Source: Nocardia wallacei
GTDB lineage: Bacteria; Actinomycetota; Actinomycetes; Mycobacteriales; Mycobacteriaceae
Length of the DNA stretch: 58,573 bases
Reading direction: 5' to 3'
NCBI RefSeq assembly: GCF_029868745.1
Contig: NZ_JARWOP010000346.1
Location: 1-58,573 of the forward strand
The notes under the pieces were generated by a model that saw nothing but the letters and a program-made list of their open reading frames with translations, was not told the DNA's origin and ran no database searches. The number at the start of each line of letters is the position of its first letter. Within the stretch, counting starts at the first letter, position 1. The translations under genes and the position numbers were made by a program. Positions 43,141 to 51,245 of this stretch are shown piece after piece.

Positions 43141-44532
43141 ATGACGGACACTGTGCGGTACGTAGGCAAGTGGTGGCTCGCCGATCGAGCAGATCATTCC
43201 GTGGGCGGAGTTCTCGAAATAAGTTCCGACGGTTCAGCCCATCTTGAGGTTGTGGAGGAACTCGTCGGCGAAAAGAACGTCGAGCTAATATACGGCCACG
43301 CCGCAGGAAAGATGATCACTTTAGTTAATAACTTTAAGGCCGGCGGGAAAATTTCGATCGGGCAAGCATATACATCCACGGAAGAGATAAGATCTTCCCT
43401 AGTCTTCATTGGAGTGCATTTGGAAAGTGAAATGGAAAAGATTTTCAACTATATAGAAGTTGAAATATCATGCCTGACTAGCTTTGCTGGCAGAAGTGGC
43501 CTCGATTACAAAACAACAATAGATGCCGAAACTCGGCTTTTCAAGAATGCGCAGGTAACCGTCGAAGTACCCGATGCCGTCATTGCTCGCGCAACGGCAT
43601 GGCAAAAGCAGGTAGAGATATACTGGATAACAAAATCTACCTCTTTCGGCAACTACACATATGGTCGTAACATAAGCTTCACAGAGACTGCGAAGCTGCG
43701 GGTTCGCGCGGATAGTCCGTCGAGCTGGAACGAGTTCGATAACGTAATTGGCAGTGTTCAGAACCTCGTCACTCTGGCATCTCAGCAGGGTTGTGCAGTA
43801 CGTTCACGAAAACTGGCAATCGTCCAGGGCGAGGATACCCACCCGGTTGAACTGTATTTCTCAAATGCCGATACCTGGACTGATGCCAAGACTGAACGTC
43901 ATAAGTTCCTTTTCCACCTTTCAGACCTTGGGGATAACTATGATACCGCGCTGAATAGGTGGTTTTCGTTGGGCGAGGAAATCGGAATCGCACTCGATGC
44001 GCTTTTTAGCTTGGATTATGCTCCCACGGTCTACTATCAAAATGAACTGTTCAACCTTGCGTCGGCAGCTGAAGGATTCCATGCGAAGCTCTTTCCTAAA
44101 AGCACTGCTCATGATCCGGCAGTACGATCCGAAATGGTCAGCATTGCGATGACGGCCTTTGCCGGCCACCCGGAGAAGAACTGGATCAAGGGCAATCTTT
44201 CCGACAATCGGCCCGGGCTGAAGAAGCGGCTCCTTGAGCTTGCGGGCGTGCCAAACGAGGAAGCAGTCGATAATCTGCTCGGCTGCATCGACACGTGGGC
44301 AAAGTGGTTGAGGGATGCGCGCAACGCAATAGGACACATGAATACCGGAGAGCTCGAAAAGAAAATTCCGGAAGACGCTCGGTATCGTCTTGCGTACGTG
44401 ACGAAGGCACTGCTTCATTTGGTTCTGCTTCAGAAGTTAGGGATCAGCGTCGAGGTGCAATCTCGGGCCGTCGCAGATATATATGGCTATTCTGCGAGTA
44501 AATTCCGGGAGGCCGTCGCGGACGCCATCTAA
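43141..44532 (+). CDS. apeA: ApeA-like HEPN protein, predicted anti-phage RNase
   Basis: 463 aa. The N-terminal part (YVGKWWLADRADHSVGGVLEI ... YGHAAGKMITLVNN) has the ApeA N-terminal domain pattern. The C-terminal third is helical and carries the HEPN RNase motif R-x4-H as R394-N-A-I-G-H399, inside WLRDARNAIGHMN. ApeA from E. coli was reported as an abortive-infection defence protein. Base composition is far more AT-rich than its neighbours (23-26 G/C in sampled 60-base lines), a clear sign of transfer. AAGG lies four bases before ATG 43141. RNA target and trigger unknown. Confidence 0.8.
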   Translation: MTDTVRYVGKWWLADRADHSVGGVLEISSDGSAHLEVVEELVGEKNVELIYGHAAGKMITLVNNFKAGGKISIGQAYTSTEEIRSSLVFIGVHLESEMEKIFNYIEVEISCLTSFAGRSGLDYKTTIDAETRLFKNAQVTVEVPDAVIARATAWQKQVEIYWITKSTSFGNYTYGRNISFTETAKLRVRADSPSSWNEFDNVIGSVQNLVTLASQQGCAVRSRKLAIVQGEDTHPVELYFSNADTWTDAKTERHKFLFHLSDLGDNYDTALNRWFSLGEEIGIALDALFSLDYAPTVYYQNELFNLASAAEGFHAKLFPKSTAHDPAVRSEMVSIAMTAFAGHPEKNWIKGNLSDNRPGLKKRLLELAGVPNEEAVDNLLGCIDTWAKWLRDARNAIGHMNTGELEKKIPEDARYRLAYVTKALLHLVLLQKLGISVEVQSRAVADIYGYSASKFREAVADAI

Positions 44533-44984
44533 CGCTGACCATAGCCGCCGCTTCCTCGGAGGCGGTGATCTTGGAATGGCCCTGGTGTGTGGTGTACTGC
44601 ACCAAACGGTTGGCTGGCTACCGCCTGTCGCACATGGGCCTTGACGCTGGAGGGCGCGGGATCGTAATGCAGGCCACCACTGAGTAGGACCACGCGGCCG
44701 CAAGTCGCGCTAATCCGTTGGCGCGCAGGGGTAGTGGGAACAGGCCCGGCACCACCACACGTCACCGGGCCAGCAGCCACTAACTTGTCTAGATCCGACG
44801 TCAAGTCTCCAGTGAAGCCGAAACGTCAAGCCTCACCTGAAGCCCGGCATCCGCAACGCTGGCGTTCCGTACTAGCGTCAGGAGCGCGGTCCCCCTCCTA
44901 CTGGCGGGCCTAGACCGAGCACCCGTGGACGCGATCTTGGTCGAAGCGATCGCGAACTGGGCTGTGGGAGGCGAGAATCGGGGT
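44533..44984. other. intergenic region between the HEPN and methyltransferase-like genes
   Basis: About 450 nt with mixed composition. Minus-strand open frames near 44437-44804 give Pro/Gly/Arg-rich products with no family or good ribosome site, so I reject them. A -10-like TAGCGT at 44873-44878 could start the transcript of the next gene near 44885. A GTG at 44925 is in frame with that gene. Confidence 0.4.
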
Positions 44985-45818
44985 ATGGCTGAGCTTGCGC
45001 TGACGGCAGAGCGACGTGAAGAACTGGCTGCGCTCCTGGGGGATGAGCAACGTCTGGAGCGCGAGTATCCGAAGGTGGCTGATTATCTGGATACCGCGCC
45101 GATGTTGCCGGGGACGGGGGATGAGCAGGCCGATGCCGCGTTCGATCTGCGGTTGGTGCACTACATGACCGGTGATCGGTCGGTTAGCGCGAATCCGTAC
45201 TGGGACGTTGTTGCGCCGTCTGTGTTCGAGCATGAAGGTCGGCGGGTGGTGAACGGTGGCCGGTCGAAAGGTAGTGCGCGGCTTGGGTATGCGCAGACCG
45301 TCTTGCAGGCTGCTTACGCGTACGCGATTCCGTCGCCCGAGACGATCGCCTGGCTGGGTCGAATCTGCGAAGGGCGCACGGTGGCGGAGCTGGGTGCCGG
45401 GCGGGGTTACTGGGCGGCTCAGCTGGCTGGTACAGGTTTGCGGATCGAGGCGTATGACTCGGAACCGCCGGACAGGACGGAGAACGTATCGTTCGTCCAG
45501 GCCGCTGGGCAGTCGGATATCTGGCACAGCGTCGGTGATCTGAACGACTTCGCGTCACGGTTGTTCAACTCCGATGATGTGCTGTTTCTGTGCTGGCCTC
45601 CCGGCTGGGGCAACACGATGGCGTCGGAAGCGGTTGCCGCGTTCGAGGCCGCGGGTGGTGAGCGGTTGGTCTACATCGGTGAGCCGAAAGGCGGGAAGAC
45701 CGGTGATGACGCGTTCTTCGATGCGCTCGCTGCACGGTGGGATCTGAAAGATGAAGACGCACAGTTCGTCTCGTGGTGGAACCTGGATGACCGCGCGCAG
45801 TTCTGGGTTCGGAGCTGA
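44985..45818 (+). CDS. methyltransferase-fold protein of the island
   Basis: 277 aa from ATG 44985 (297 from GTG 44925; GGGAGG at 44967-44972 favours the shorter form loosely). After a helical N-terminal region, a SAM-type motif I, TVAELGAGRGYWAAQLAGTG, is followed by an acidic strand end (IEAYDSEPP). Later segments DVLFLCWPPGWGNTMASEAVAAFEAAGG and LVYIGEPKGG fit a class I methyltransferase core. No catalytic NPPY-type motif is seen, so the substrate is unknown. Composition is closer to the host than that of the HEPN gene. Confidence 0.65.
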   Translation: MAELALTAERREELAALLGDEQRLEREYPKVADYLDTAPMLPGTGDEQADAAFDLRLVHYMTGDRSVSANPYWDVVAPSVFEHEGRRVVNGGRSKGSARLGYAQTVLQAAYAYAIPSPETIAWLGRICEGRTVAELGAGRGYWAAQLAGTGLRIEAYDSEPPDRTENVSFVQAAGQSDIWHSVGDLNDFASRLFNSDDVLFLCWPPGWGNTMASEAVAAFEAAGGERLVYIGEPKGGKTGDDAFFDALAARWDLKDEDAQFVSWWNLDDRAQFWVRS

Positions 45819-45870
45819 CGACCGCCGACCCGATGCCCCCTGGCATTAGGCCGGCAGAGCGTGTCAGCGG

Positions 45871-46554
45871 CTACACGTTGTCGGACGCTGGTGGCAGCGC
45901 CATGCGGAATACGAAGGCTTCGTAGCGATCTCGTGGATAGGACACGTCCGAAACCATGATTACGCGGCCTTCGGCGGTGAGGTACCGCTGATGGACTGTT
46001 TTGACGAGATCGCCAGGCGTGGTCTCGAGCCATTCAGCATGGCTGGGTGCGGGTAGTCGGTCGGAGACCGTTTCTTCGAGCATCGTCGCGCTGGTCGTGT
46101 CCGTGACGTCGATCGGCTGGTAGGTGTCCGATACGGAGATCGGCCGGCCGTCATCGCTTGCTCGGGTGAGAGTGTGCGTGATTTCGTGACCGACCGGCAG
46201 GCCGAATGCCTCGGCCTGTTCCTCGGTCGCGGGAACCCGTTCGGTAGTCCGGCTGATCTGAACATCGCTGCCGGACTCGTTTCCGAACGTCGCTTCGGGA
46301 TTCTCCATTTGGCGCTCGGGCGAGATCCGAACGAGGTTTGGTCGGTCCGCGACGAATACGCCACGTCGCCGGACGGCGCGGACGAGGCCCTGGCTTTGAA
46401 GCAGCTCGATCGCCTTGCGTACCACGATGTCTGAGACCTTGTTCCGTGAGGCGATCTCGGCATAGCTTGGGAGCTGCATTCCCGGTGGTAGCTCGCCATT
46501 TCGAATACGCCGCGCGTATTCGCCCGCAATGGAAACGTAAGCCGGTTCCGCCAT
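45871..46554 (-). CDS. GntR/UTRA-family regulator
   Basis: 227 aa. The N-terminal GntR winged helix is YVSIAGEYARRIRNGELPPGMQLPSYAEIASRNKVSDIVVRKAIELLQSQGLV. The C-terminal UTRA ligand domain (about 95-225) has THTLTRASDDGRPISVSDTY and VHQRYLTAEGRVIMVSDVSYPRDRYEAFVF. ATG 46554 has GAAGGGA upstream; an ATG at 46614 lies within the operator and is rejected. Similar GntR proteins (KorSA type) repress transfer genes on actinomycete integrative elements. It converges on the methyltransferase-like gene. Confidence 0.88.
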   Translation of the reverse strand: MAEPAYVSIAGEYARRIRNGELPPGMQLPSYAEIASRNKVSDIVVRKAIELLQSQGLVRAVRRRGVFVADRPNLVRISPERQMENPEATFGNESGSDVQISRTTERVPATEEQAEAFGLPVGHEITHTLTRASDDGRPISVSDTYQPIDVTDTTSATMLEETVSDRLPAPSHAEWLETTPGDLVKTVHQRYLTAEGRVIMVSDVSYPRDRYEAFVFRMALPPASDNV

Positions 46555-46592
46555 GGAGCACAGTCCCTTCGGTTCAATGTTCGCCGAACTAA

Positions 46593-46612
46593 GTATACAG
46601 TACTTCGTATAC
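46593..46612 (-). promoter_or_regulatory. GntR operator and promoter, copy 1
   Basis: On the minus strand the site reads GTATACGAAGTACTGTATAC. The -10 TATACT of the GntR gene (46597-46592) overlaps its right half, giving a leader of about 31 nt. Negative autoregulation is expected. It matches copy 2 at 47196-47215 in 16 of 20 positions. Confidence 0.7.
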
Positions 46613-46649
46613 ATAAAGCGGTTTGAGCTGGTGAGAAGGCATAGGGGAA

Positions 46650-46802
46650 CTACTCCAGTCCTTCGTCTTCGATGCGCTCTCGTATGGCTTCGACCGTTCG
46701 GTCTTTCGGCGGTCTGTGTGGCCAGTACGCGACAACGAGATATACGACAGCCGAGAGCGCGAGTGCACCGAGAAATATTGCGAACTCTGCCAACCCGCTC
46801 AC
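46650..46802 (-). CDS. 50-aa single-pass membrane peptide
   Basis: Starts at GTG 46802, overlapping the stop of the upstream 103-aa gene by 4 bp (GTGA), and ends at TAG 46650. The product has one hydrophobic helix (FAIFLGALALSAVVYLVVAYW), then a charged tail (PPKDRTVEAIRERIEDEGLE). The tight overlap and clean helix-plus-tail design make it a credible gene. Function unknown; small island membrane peptides can be regulators, immunity factors or toxins, none of which is shown here. Confidence 0.65.
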   Translation of the reverse strand: MSGLAEFAIFLGALALSAVVYLVVAYWPHRPPKDRTVEAIRERIEDEGLE

Positions 46803-47110
46803 CCGAGCCCTCCGTTCGAACGGGTAAATGTCCAGCGCGCGAACGACATGCGAGGCAGCACAGTTTCCACGTCGGCGTGGTTCATGAGGGTGTTCAAGGT
46901 GATCGGATGGAAGTGTGCAGGTGATGGCGCAATTACTGCATCGACATCAGCGGTGCGCACTTGGTCGAGTAGCGGTGCGAGTGACGGCTCCGGCCAGACC
47001 AGTACGTATCCCAGATGTCTGGCTAGCCGTTGCATCTGGGCGCTGTCCCAGCAAGGGGCGACGCTCACGTCAAGGTCGATCCACCCAAATGCGGTTGGTT
47101 GGAGTCTCAT
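46799..47110 (-). CDS. small island protein, conserved in actinomycete elements
   Basis: 103 aa from ATG 47110, with GAGGGG six bases upstream. MRLQPTAFGWIDLDVS ... MQRLARHLGYVLVW ... VDAVIAPSPAHFHPITLNTLMNHADVETVLP resembles a family often found beside GntR regulators on actinobacterial plasmids and integrative elements; its fold recalls the N-terminal half of serine-recombinase-like proteins. Function unknown. First gene of a two-gene operon under the second GntR operator. Confidence 0.7.
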   Translation of the reverse strand: MRLQPTAFGWIDLDVSVAPCWDSAQMQRLARHLGYVLVWPEPSLAPLLDQVRTADVDAVIAPSPAHFHPITLNTLMNHADVETVLPRMSFARWTFTRSNGGLG

Positions 47111-47723
47111 CGCACACCCCTCATCGTGCTCCGTAGCCAGCCGCAGGGCGTGCAGTGATCCGCCCGGCAGTGGCCTTGACTGTGATGGAAACAGCGTATA
47201 CGAAGATGCGTATACGTAACAAGAGATGACACTCGCGTTGGTGGAGGCACATCGGCTGTGACCGGAAAGCTGCCTGGTTCCCAAGACGGGCGGCCGCTTC
47301 TCGCGACTCTCGTTCTGCCCGCGAGACGTCAGTTCCGTTGCGGGACAAAGAGTTCAATCACCTTCGATGAAGGCGGTACGCTCGTCGGAGTCGCGCTGGA
47401 GGTGCTTCTCGGCCGTAAGGGGCGGCTACCTGGGATCGACCGAGTTCCGCTAGGTGTTCAGCGGGCGGCGGAAGCGTATGAAATGAAAGGTTCTGTGCCG
47501 CAGTGTTTTCGGCATTCGGGCGCGTCGCTGGCAATCAGTGTGGTGTGCGAATATCAAGGTTGTGCAGAAGGCGCATCGGGGCACATGACCGGGGACCATG
47601 ACGCTCGATCTCTACGGTCATCCAGGGATTCGATGGCCGATGGGATCACCGCCGAAGCCCGCGGACCGCCGCGAACCGACCACCCCGAATTCCGCCAACG
47701 GGACCCCCAATAGCCCCCCAACC
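47111..47723. other. island right edge without a convincing gene
   Basis: This 613-nt stretch holds the leader of the 103-aa gene, GntR operator copy 2, and an open frame on the plus strand from GTG 47258 to 47713. That frame has no good ribosome site, and its last third is low-complexity and charged; I do not accept it as a gene. It ends 11 bp before the tRNA-Leu CCA end. Confidence 0.45.
47196..47215 (+). promoter_or_regulatory. GntR operator, copy 2
   Basis: GTATACGAAGATGCGTATAC at 47196-47215. The two GTATAC blocks are 14 bp apart as in copy 1, and the GAAG between them is shared. On the minus strand a -10 candidate TACGCT (47198-47193) overlaps the site, so it likely controls the 103-aa/50-aa operon starting at 47110. 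Confidence 0.65.
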
Positions 47724-47810
47724 TGGTGCCGAGTGTGGGACTCGAACCCACACGTCCGTGAGGACAACGGTTTTTGAGACCGTCGCGTCTGCCAGTTCCG
47801 CCAACTCGGC
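47724..47810 (-). tRNA. tRNA-Leu (anticodon CAA), CCA encoded
   Basis: Folds fully by hand on the minus strand. The acceptor GCCGAGT pairs with ACTCGGC. There is a D arm with GGCGG...GGCAGAC, an anticodon stem ACGGT/ACCGT with loop CTCAAAA, a long class II variable arm (GTCCTCACGGAC), a T arm GTGGG/CCCAC with TTCGAGT, then A and an encoded CCA. The position ahead of pdtaR recalls mycobacteria. Its 3' end faces the island, as expected for a tRNA integration target. Confidence 0.93.
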
Positions 47811-48015
47811 GCACCGGTGGAAAATGATAGCGGGTGGGGGGCCGGTTGACCGAATCGGTGTCGGGGTGGCCGAACTCTCGCTGGGTAGATGGGTTCTGTG
47901 CGAGGTTGAACGGTACGCTTTAGGGCACTCGGGAGAGTGTGGCGGTCCGGCTAAGGGTGGGGCGGACGGGCGCGCGCTTCGGGTATTTGGCATCGGAATC
48001 ACGAGGGGTCTATCT

Positions 48016-48642
48016 ATGGGAACGACAGCAGGGGGCGCGGGCGCGAAGAAGGATGCGGCGACCGCCGCCAAGCGGGTGGTGGTCGCCGAGGACGAAGCGC
48101 TCATCCGGATGGACCTGGTCGAGATGCTCTCCGAGGAGGGTTATCACGTGGTGGGCGAGGCGGGTGACGGCCAGCAGGCGGTCGACCTGGCCGAGGAGTT
48201 GCGCCCTGATCTGGTGATCATGGACGTCAAGATGCCGCGCCGCGACGGGATCGATGCGGCGGCCGAGATCGCCACGAAACGCGTTGCGCCGGTGGTGATT
48301 CTGACCGCCTTCAGCCAGCGTGACCTGGTGGAGCGGGCGCGTGACGCGGGCGCGATGGCCTACCTGGTGAAGCCGTTCACCAAGTCGGATCTGGTGCCGG
48401 CGATCGAGTTGGCGGCCAGCCGCTTCCACGAGATCACCGCGCTCGAGGACGAGGTCGCGAACCTGTCCGATCGGCTGGAGACGCGCAAACTCGTGGAGCG
48501 GGCCAAGGGCGTGCTGATGCAGACGCAGGGGCTGTCCGAGCCGCAGGCGTTCAAATGGATACAGCGCACCGCGATGGATCGCCGCACGACGATGAAGGCG
48601 GTCGCCGAGGTGGTGCTGGAAAACCTCGCGCCGAAGTCCTGA
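48016..48642 (+). CDS. pdtaR: PdtaR, ANTAR-type response regulator
   Basis: 208 aa. The receiver domain (residues ~20-135) has VVVAEDEALIRMD, phosphoacceptor D70 in VIMDVKMPRRDG, ILTAF and K in YLVKPF. The C-terminal ANTAR RNA-binding domain is LETRKLVERAKGVLMQTQGLSEPQAFKWIQRTAMDRRTTMKAVAEVVL. It acts as an antiterminator once phosphorylated by PdtaS. ATG 48016 has GAGGGG seven bases upstream; the longer frame crosses the tRNA and is rejected. Matches Rv1626. Confidence 0.95.
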   Translation: MGTTAGGAGAKKDAATAAKRVVVAEDEALIRMDLVEMLSEEGYHVVGEAGDGQQAVDLAEELRPDLVIMDVKMPRRDGIDAAAEIATKRVAPVVILTAFSQRDLVERARDAGAMAYLVKPFTKSDLVPAIELAASRFHEITALEDEVANLSDRLETRKLVERAKGVLMQTQGLSEPQAFKWIQRTAMDRRTTMKAVAEVVLENLAPKS

Positions 48643-48861
48643 TACCGAACTCCGGTGCCGCGGACGGGTTCACCGCCCGCGCACCGGATTGCGGAGAATT
48701 AACGCCGGTGCAACACATCCGTGTAAATACTCGGAATCGAAGTCATGCAAATGACTCGAATGTGATGCAGAGCTAACGTGACGCCGCTAAGTTCTGAGCC
48801 GGGTCGACGTGGTCGGCTTCCTCGGCGATCCCGAGGGTTCAGCAGGACATAGAGGTGTACC

Positions 48862-50112
48862 GTGCTTGGTTCAATGACGCGGAGGGCCACACGTAGCCGT
48901 GTGACGCGATGCGCGCTGGTGATCGGAGCCGCGGCCGTGCTCGCGGTTGCCGGGTGCAGCAGCAAATCGACAGACAACAGCTCCGGTGACAGTACCGGCA
49001 CCGGCGGCGGGCTGACGATCACCCCGCTCGTGCAGGTGAACAGCGAGGGCAAGGAGGTCCCCGCGGCCGATACCTCCGCGGCCGCCGATCCGGCAGGCGA
49101 CGGCAAGACGAAATGCGCCCCGGAGACGACCATCGCCATGGCGGGCCCGCTCACCGGGCCGAACGCCAATCTCGGCCTCAATATCGTCCGCGGCGTGAAA
49201 CTGGCGCTGGACAAGCACAACAAGGCCAACGCGGACTGCCAGGTCAAACTCAAGGAATTCGACACCGAGGGCAATCCGCAGAAAGCCAGCCAGGTGATCG
49301 ACAAGATTCTCGGCGACCAATCCATCGTCGCCCTGATCGGCCCCACGTTCTCCGGTGAGACGAAGGCGACCGGGCAGCGCATCAGTGATACCGGACTGCT
49401 GTCGCTGTCCCCGTCGGCCACCAATGTCGACCTGACCAAGAACGGCTGGAAGACCTTCTTCCGCGGCCTGGGCAACGACGGAATTCAGGGGCCGTCGGTC
49501 GCCAAGTACCTGATCGGCACCGATCGGTACAAGAAGATCTGCGTCGCGCAGGACAACACCGACTACGGCACCGGCCTGGCGAAATCGCTGACCGAGACGC
49601 TGGGCCCGGTGGCCGATCCGAGCTGCGCGGTCAACGTCAAGGAAGGCGACAAGGACTTCTCCGCCGCGGTATCCAAGCTGGCCTCGGCGAAACCGGACGC
49701 CATCTTCTACGCCGGCTACTACGCCGAGGCGGCACCGTTCGTGCAGCAGCTGCGTTCCGGCGGCGTGACCTCGACGTTCATCTCCGACGACGGCACCAAG
49801 GACGTCGAATTCGTCAAGCAGGCCGGAAACGCCTCGAAGGATTCGGTGCTGTCCTGCCCGTGCGGCCCGGCGCCGGACAAATTCGCCGCCGACTACAAGG
49901 CGCTCAACGGATTCGACGCGGGCACCTATTCGACCGAGGGCTACGACCTGACCACCATCGTGCTGAAGGGTCTGGCGCAGGGGAAGGTGACGCGCCCCGA
50001 CCTGGTGGAATTCGTGCGCACCTATGACGGGCAGGGCGTGGCCCGGCATTACCAGTGGGACGCGACGGGCGAATTGTCGAACGCCCTGATCTGGATGTAC
50101 CAGGTCAAGTAG
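48862..50112 (+). CDS. livK: branched-chain amino-acid ABC transporter binding lipoprotein
   Basis: 416 aa. The lipoprotein signal is CALVIGAAAVLAVAGC, then a Ser/Thr/Gly linker. A type I periplasmic-binding (LivK-like) fold follows: AMAGPLTGPNANLGLNIVRGVKLALDKHN, LIGPTFSGETKATGQRISDTGLLSLSPSATN, FYAGYYAEAAPFVQQLR and GYDLTTIVLKGLAQG. GTG 48862 has AGAGG at 48851-48855. It is the first gene of a five-domain transport cluster; a strong hairpin separates it from livH. Confidence 0.92.
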   Translation: MLGSMTRRATRSRVTRCALVIGAAAVLAVAGCSSKSTDNSSGDSTGTGGGLTITPLVQVNSEGKEVPAADTSAAADPAGDGKTKCAPETTIAMAGPLTGPNANLGLNIVRGVKLALDKHNKANADCQVKLKEFDTEGNPQKASQVIDKILGDQSIVALIGPTFSGETKATGQRISDTGLLSLSPSATNVDLTKNGWKTFFRGLGNDGIQGPSVAKYLIGTDRYKKICVAQDNTDYGTGLAKSLTETLGPVADPSCAVNVKEGDKDFSAAVSKLASAKPDAIFYAGYYAEAAPFVQQLRSGGVTSTFISDDGTKDVEFVKQAGNASKDSVLSCPCGPAPDKFAADYKALNGFDAGTYSTEGYDLTTIVLKGLAQGKVTRPDLVEFVRTYDGQGVARHYQWDATGELSNALIWMYQVK

Positions 50113-50127
50113 CGATCCTCCGAACAC

Positions 50128-50195
50128 AACAGCGTGTGCCGGCACGCTGACGTCCGGAGCGACCGGAGTACGGCGATTCGCCGGCGCACGCTGTT
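50128..50195 (+). terminator. 16-bp stem-loop between livK and livH
   Basis: Arms at 50128-50143 and 50180-50195 (AACAGCGTGTGCCGGC and GCCGGCGCACGCTGTT) pair over all 16 positions in RNA, one being G-U. The loop is 36 nt and TT follows the TT at the end of the arm. It fits a partial terminator or RNA-stabilising stem that lets more binding protein than permease be made. Confidence 0.7.
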
Positions 50196-50216
50196 TTCCA
50201 GACGGCGAGAGTAACG

Positions 50217-51245
50217 ATGACTTCCTCAGTCACGACCCTGCTGGCCAGCGGGTCCATCGATTTCAACGTCTCCGGTGTCGTCGACCAATTCTGGCGACTC
50301 ACCGTGGACGGCCTGACCTATGGTTCGATCTACGCCTTGGTGGCGGTCGGCTACACACTGGTTTTCGGGGTGCTGCTGCTCATCAATTTCGCCCATTCGG
50401 AAATATTCATGCTGGGCATGTTCGGTCAGCTGGTGGGGCTGATGCTGCTCGGCTTCGCGGCCAGTGGCGACATCTATTCGCAGGGCACATTTCTCACCGT
50501 CATCTATCTCGGCGTGGCGATGGTGATCGGCATGCTGGTGTCGGGCGGGGCCGCGGTCGGATTGGAACGCGTGGCCTATCGGCCGTTGCGGCGGCGCGGC
50601 GCCAAGCGGCTCATCTTCCTGATCACCGCGATCGGCATGTCGTTCGTGCTGCAGGAATTCGTGCACTACGTGCTACCCAAGATCGACCCGGATCTCGGCG
50701 GCACCAATGCCCAGCAGCCGATCATCCTGGTGAAGCCCACCGACGAATTCCACCTCTTCGACGCCGCGGTGACCAACGTCGCGCTGGTGATCGTGGTGTC
50801 CGCGGTGGCGCTGGCGGTACTCACCGAATTGGTCATCAACAGAACGAAATTCGGCCGGGGCATCCGCGCGGTGGCGCAGGACCCGGACACCGCGACGCTG
50901 ATGGGAGTGTCGCGGGAGCGGGTCATCATGCTGACCTTCCTCATCGGCGGCCTGCTCGCGGGCGCCGCCGCGCTGCTGTACACGCTCAAGATTCCGAACG
51001 GCATCATCTATTCGGGCGGATTCGTGCTGGGCATCAAGGCGTTCAGCGCCGCGGTGCTCGGCGGCATCGGCAATCTGCGCGGCGCGCTGCTGGGTGGGCT
51101 GCTGCTGGGCCTGGCGGAGAACTACGGGCAGATCCTGTTCGGCACGGAATGGCGCGACGTGGTGGCGTTCGTGCTGCTGGTGGCCGTGCTGATGATCCGC
51201 CCGACCGGAATTCTGGGCGAGAGCCTGGGGAGGGCGCGGGCATGA
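50217..51245 (+). CDS. livH: branched-chain amino-acid ABC transporter permease LivH
   Basis: 342-aa membrane protein with about eight helices. LTYGSIYALVAVGYTLVFGVLLLINFAHSEIFMLG is the family hallmark, GRGIRAVAQDPDTATLMGVSRERVIMLTFLIGG is the ATPase-coupling loop, and GVLGIKAFSAAVLGGIGNLRGA-type sequence is near the end. The stop overlaps livM (ATGA). Confidence 0.95.
   Translation: MTSSVTTLLASGSIDFNVSGVVDQFWRLTVDGLTYGSIYALVAVGYTLVFGVLLLINFAHSEIFMLGMFGQLVGLMLLGFAASGDIYSQGTFLTVIYLGVAMVIGMLVSGGAAVGLERVAYRPLRRRGAKRLIFLITAIGMSFVLQEFVHYVLPKIDPDLGGTNAQQPIILVKPTDEFHLFDAAVTNVALVIVVSAVALAVLTELVINRTKFGRGIRAVAQDPDTATLMGVSRERVIMLTFLIGGLLAGAAALLYTLKIPNGIIYSGGFVLGIKAFSAAVLGGIGNLRGALLGGLLLGLAENYGQILFGTEWRDVVAFVLLVAVLMIRPTGILGESLGRARA

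Noticed and set aside
44437..44804. Minus-strand open frames of 88-91 codons after the ApeA-like gene
   Set aside because: One overlaps the 3' end of the real gene; products are Pro/Gly/Arg-rich, with no ribosome site or recognisable domain.
47258..47713. 151-codon plus-strand open frame at the island right edge
   Set aside because: No ribosome site, charged low-complexity end, and no family recognised; the GntR operator is better explained by the minus-strand operon.
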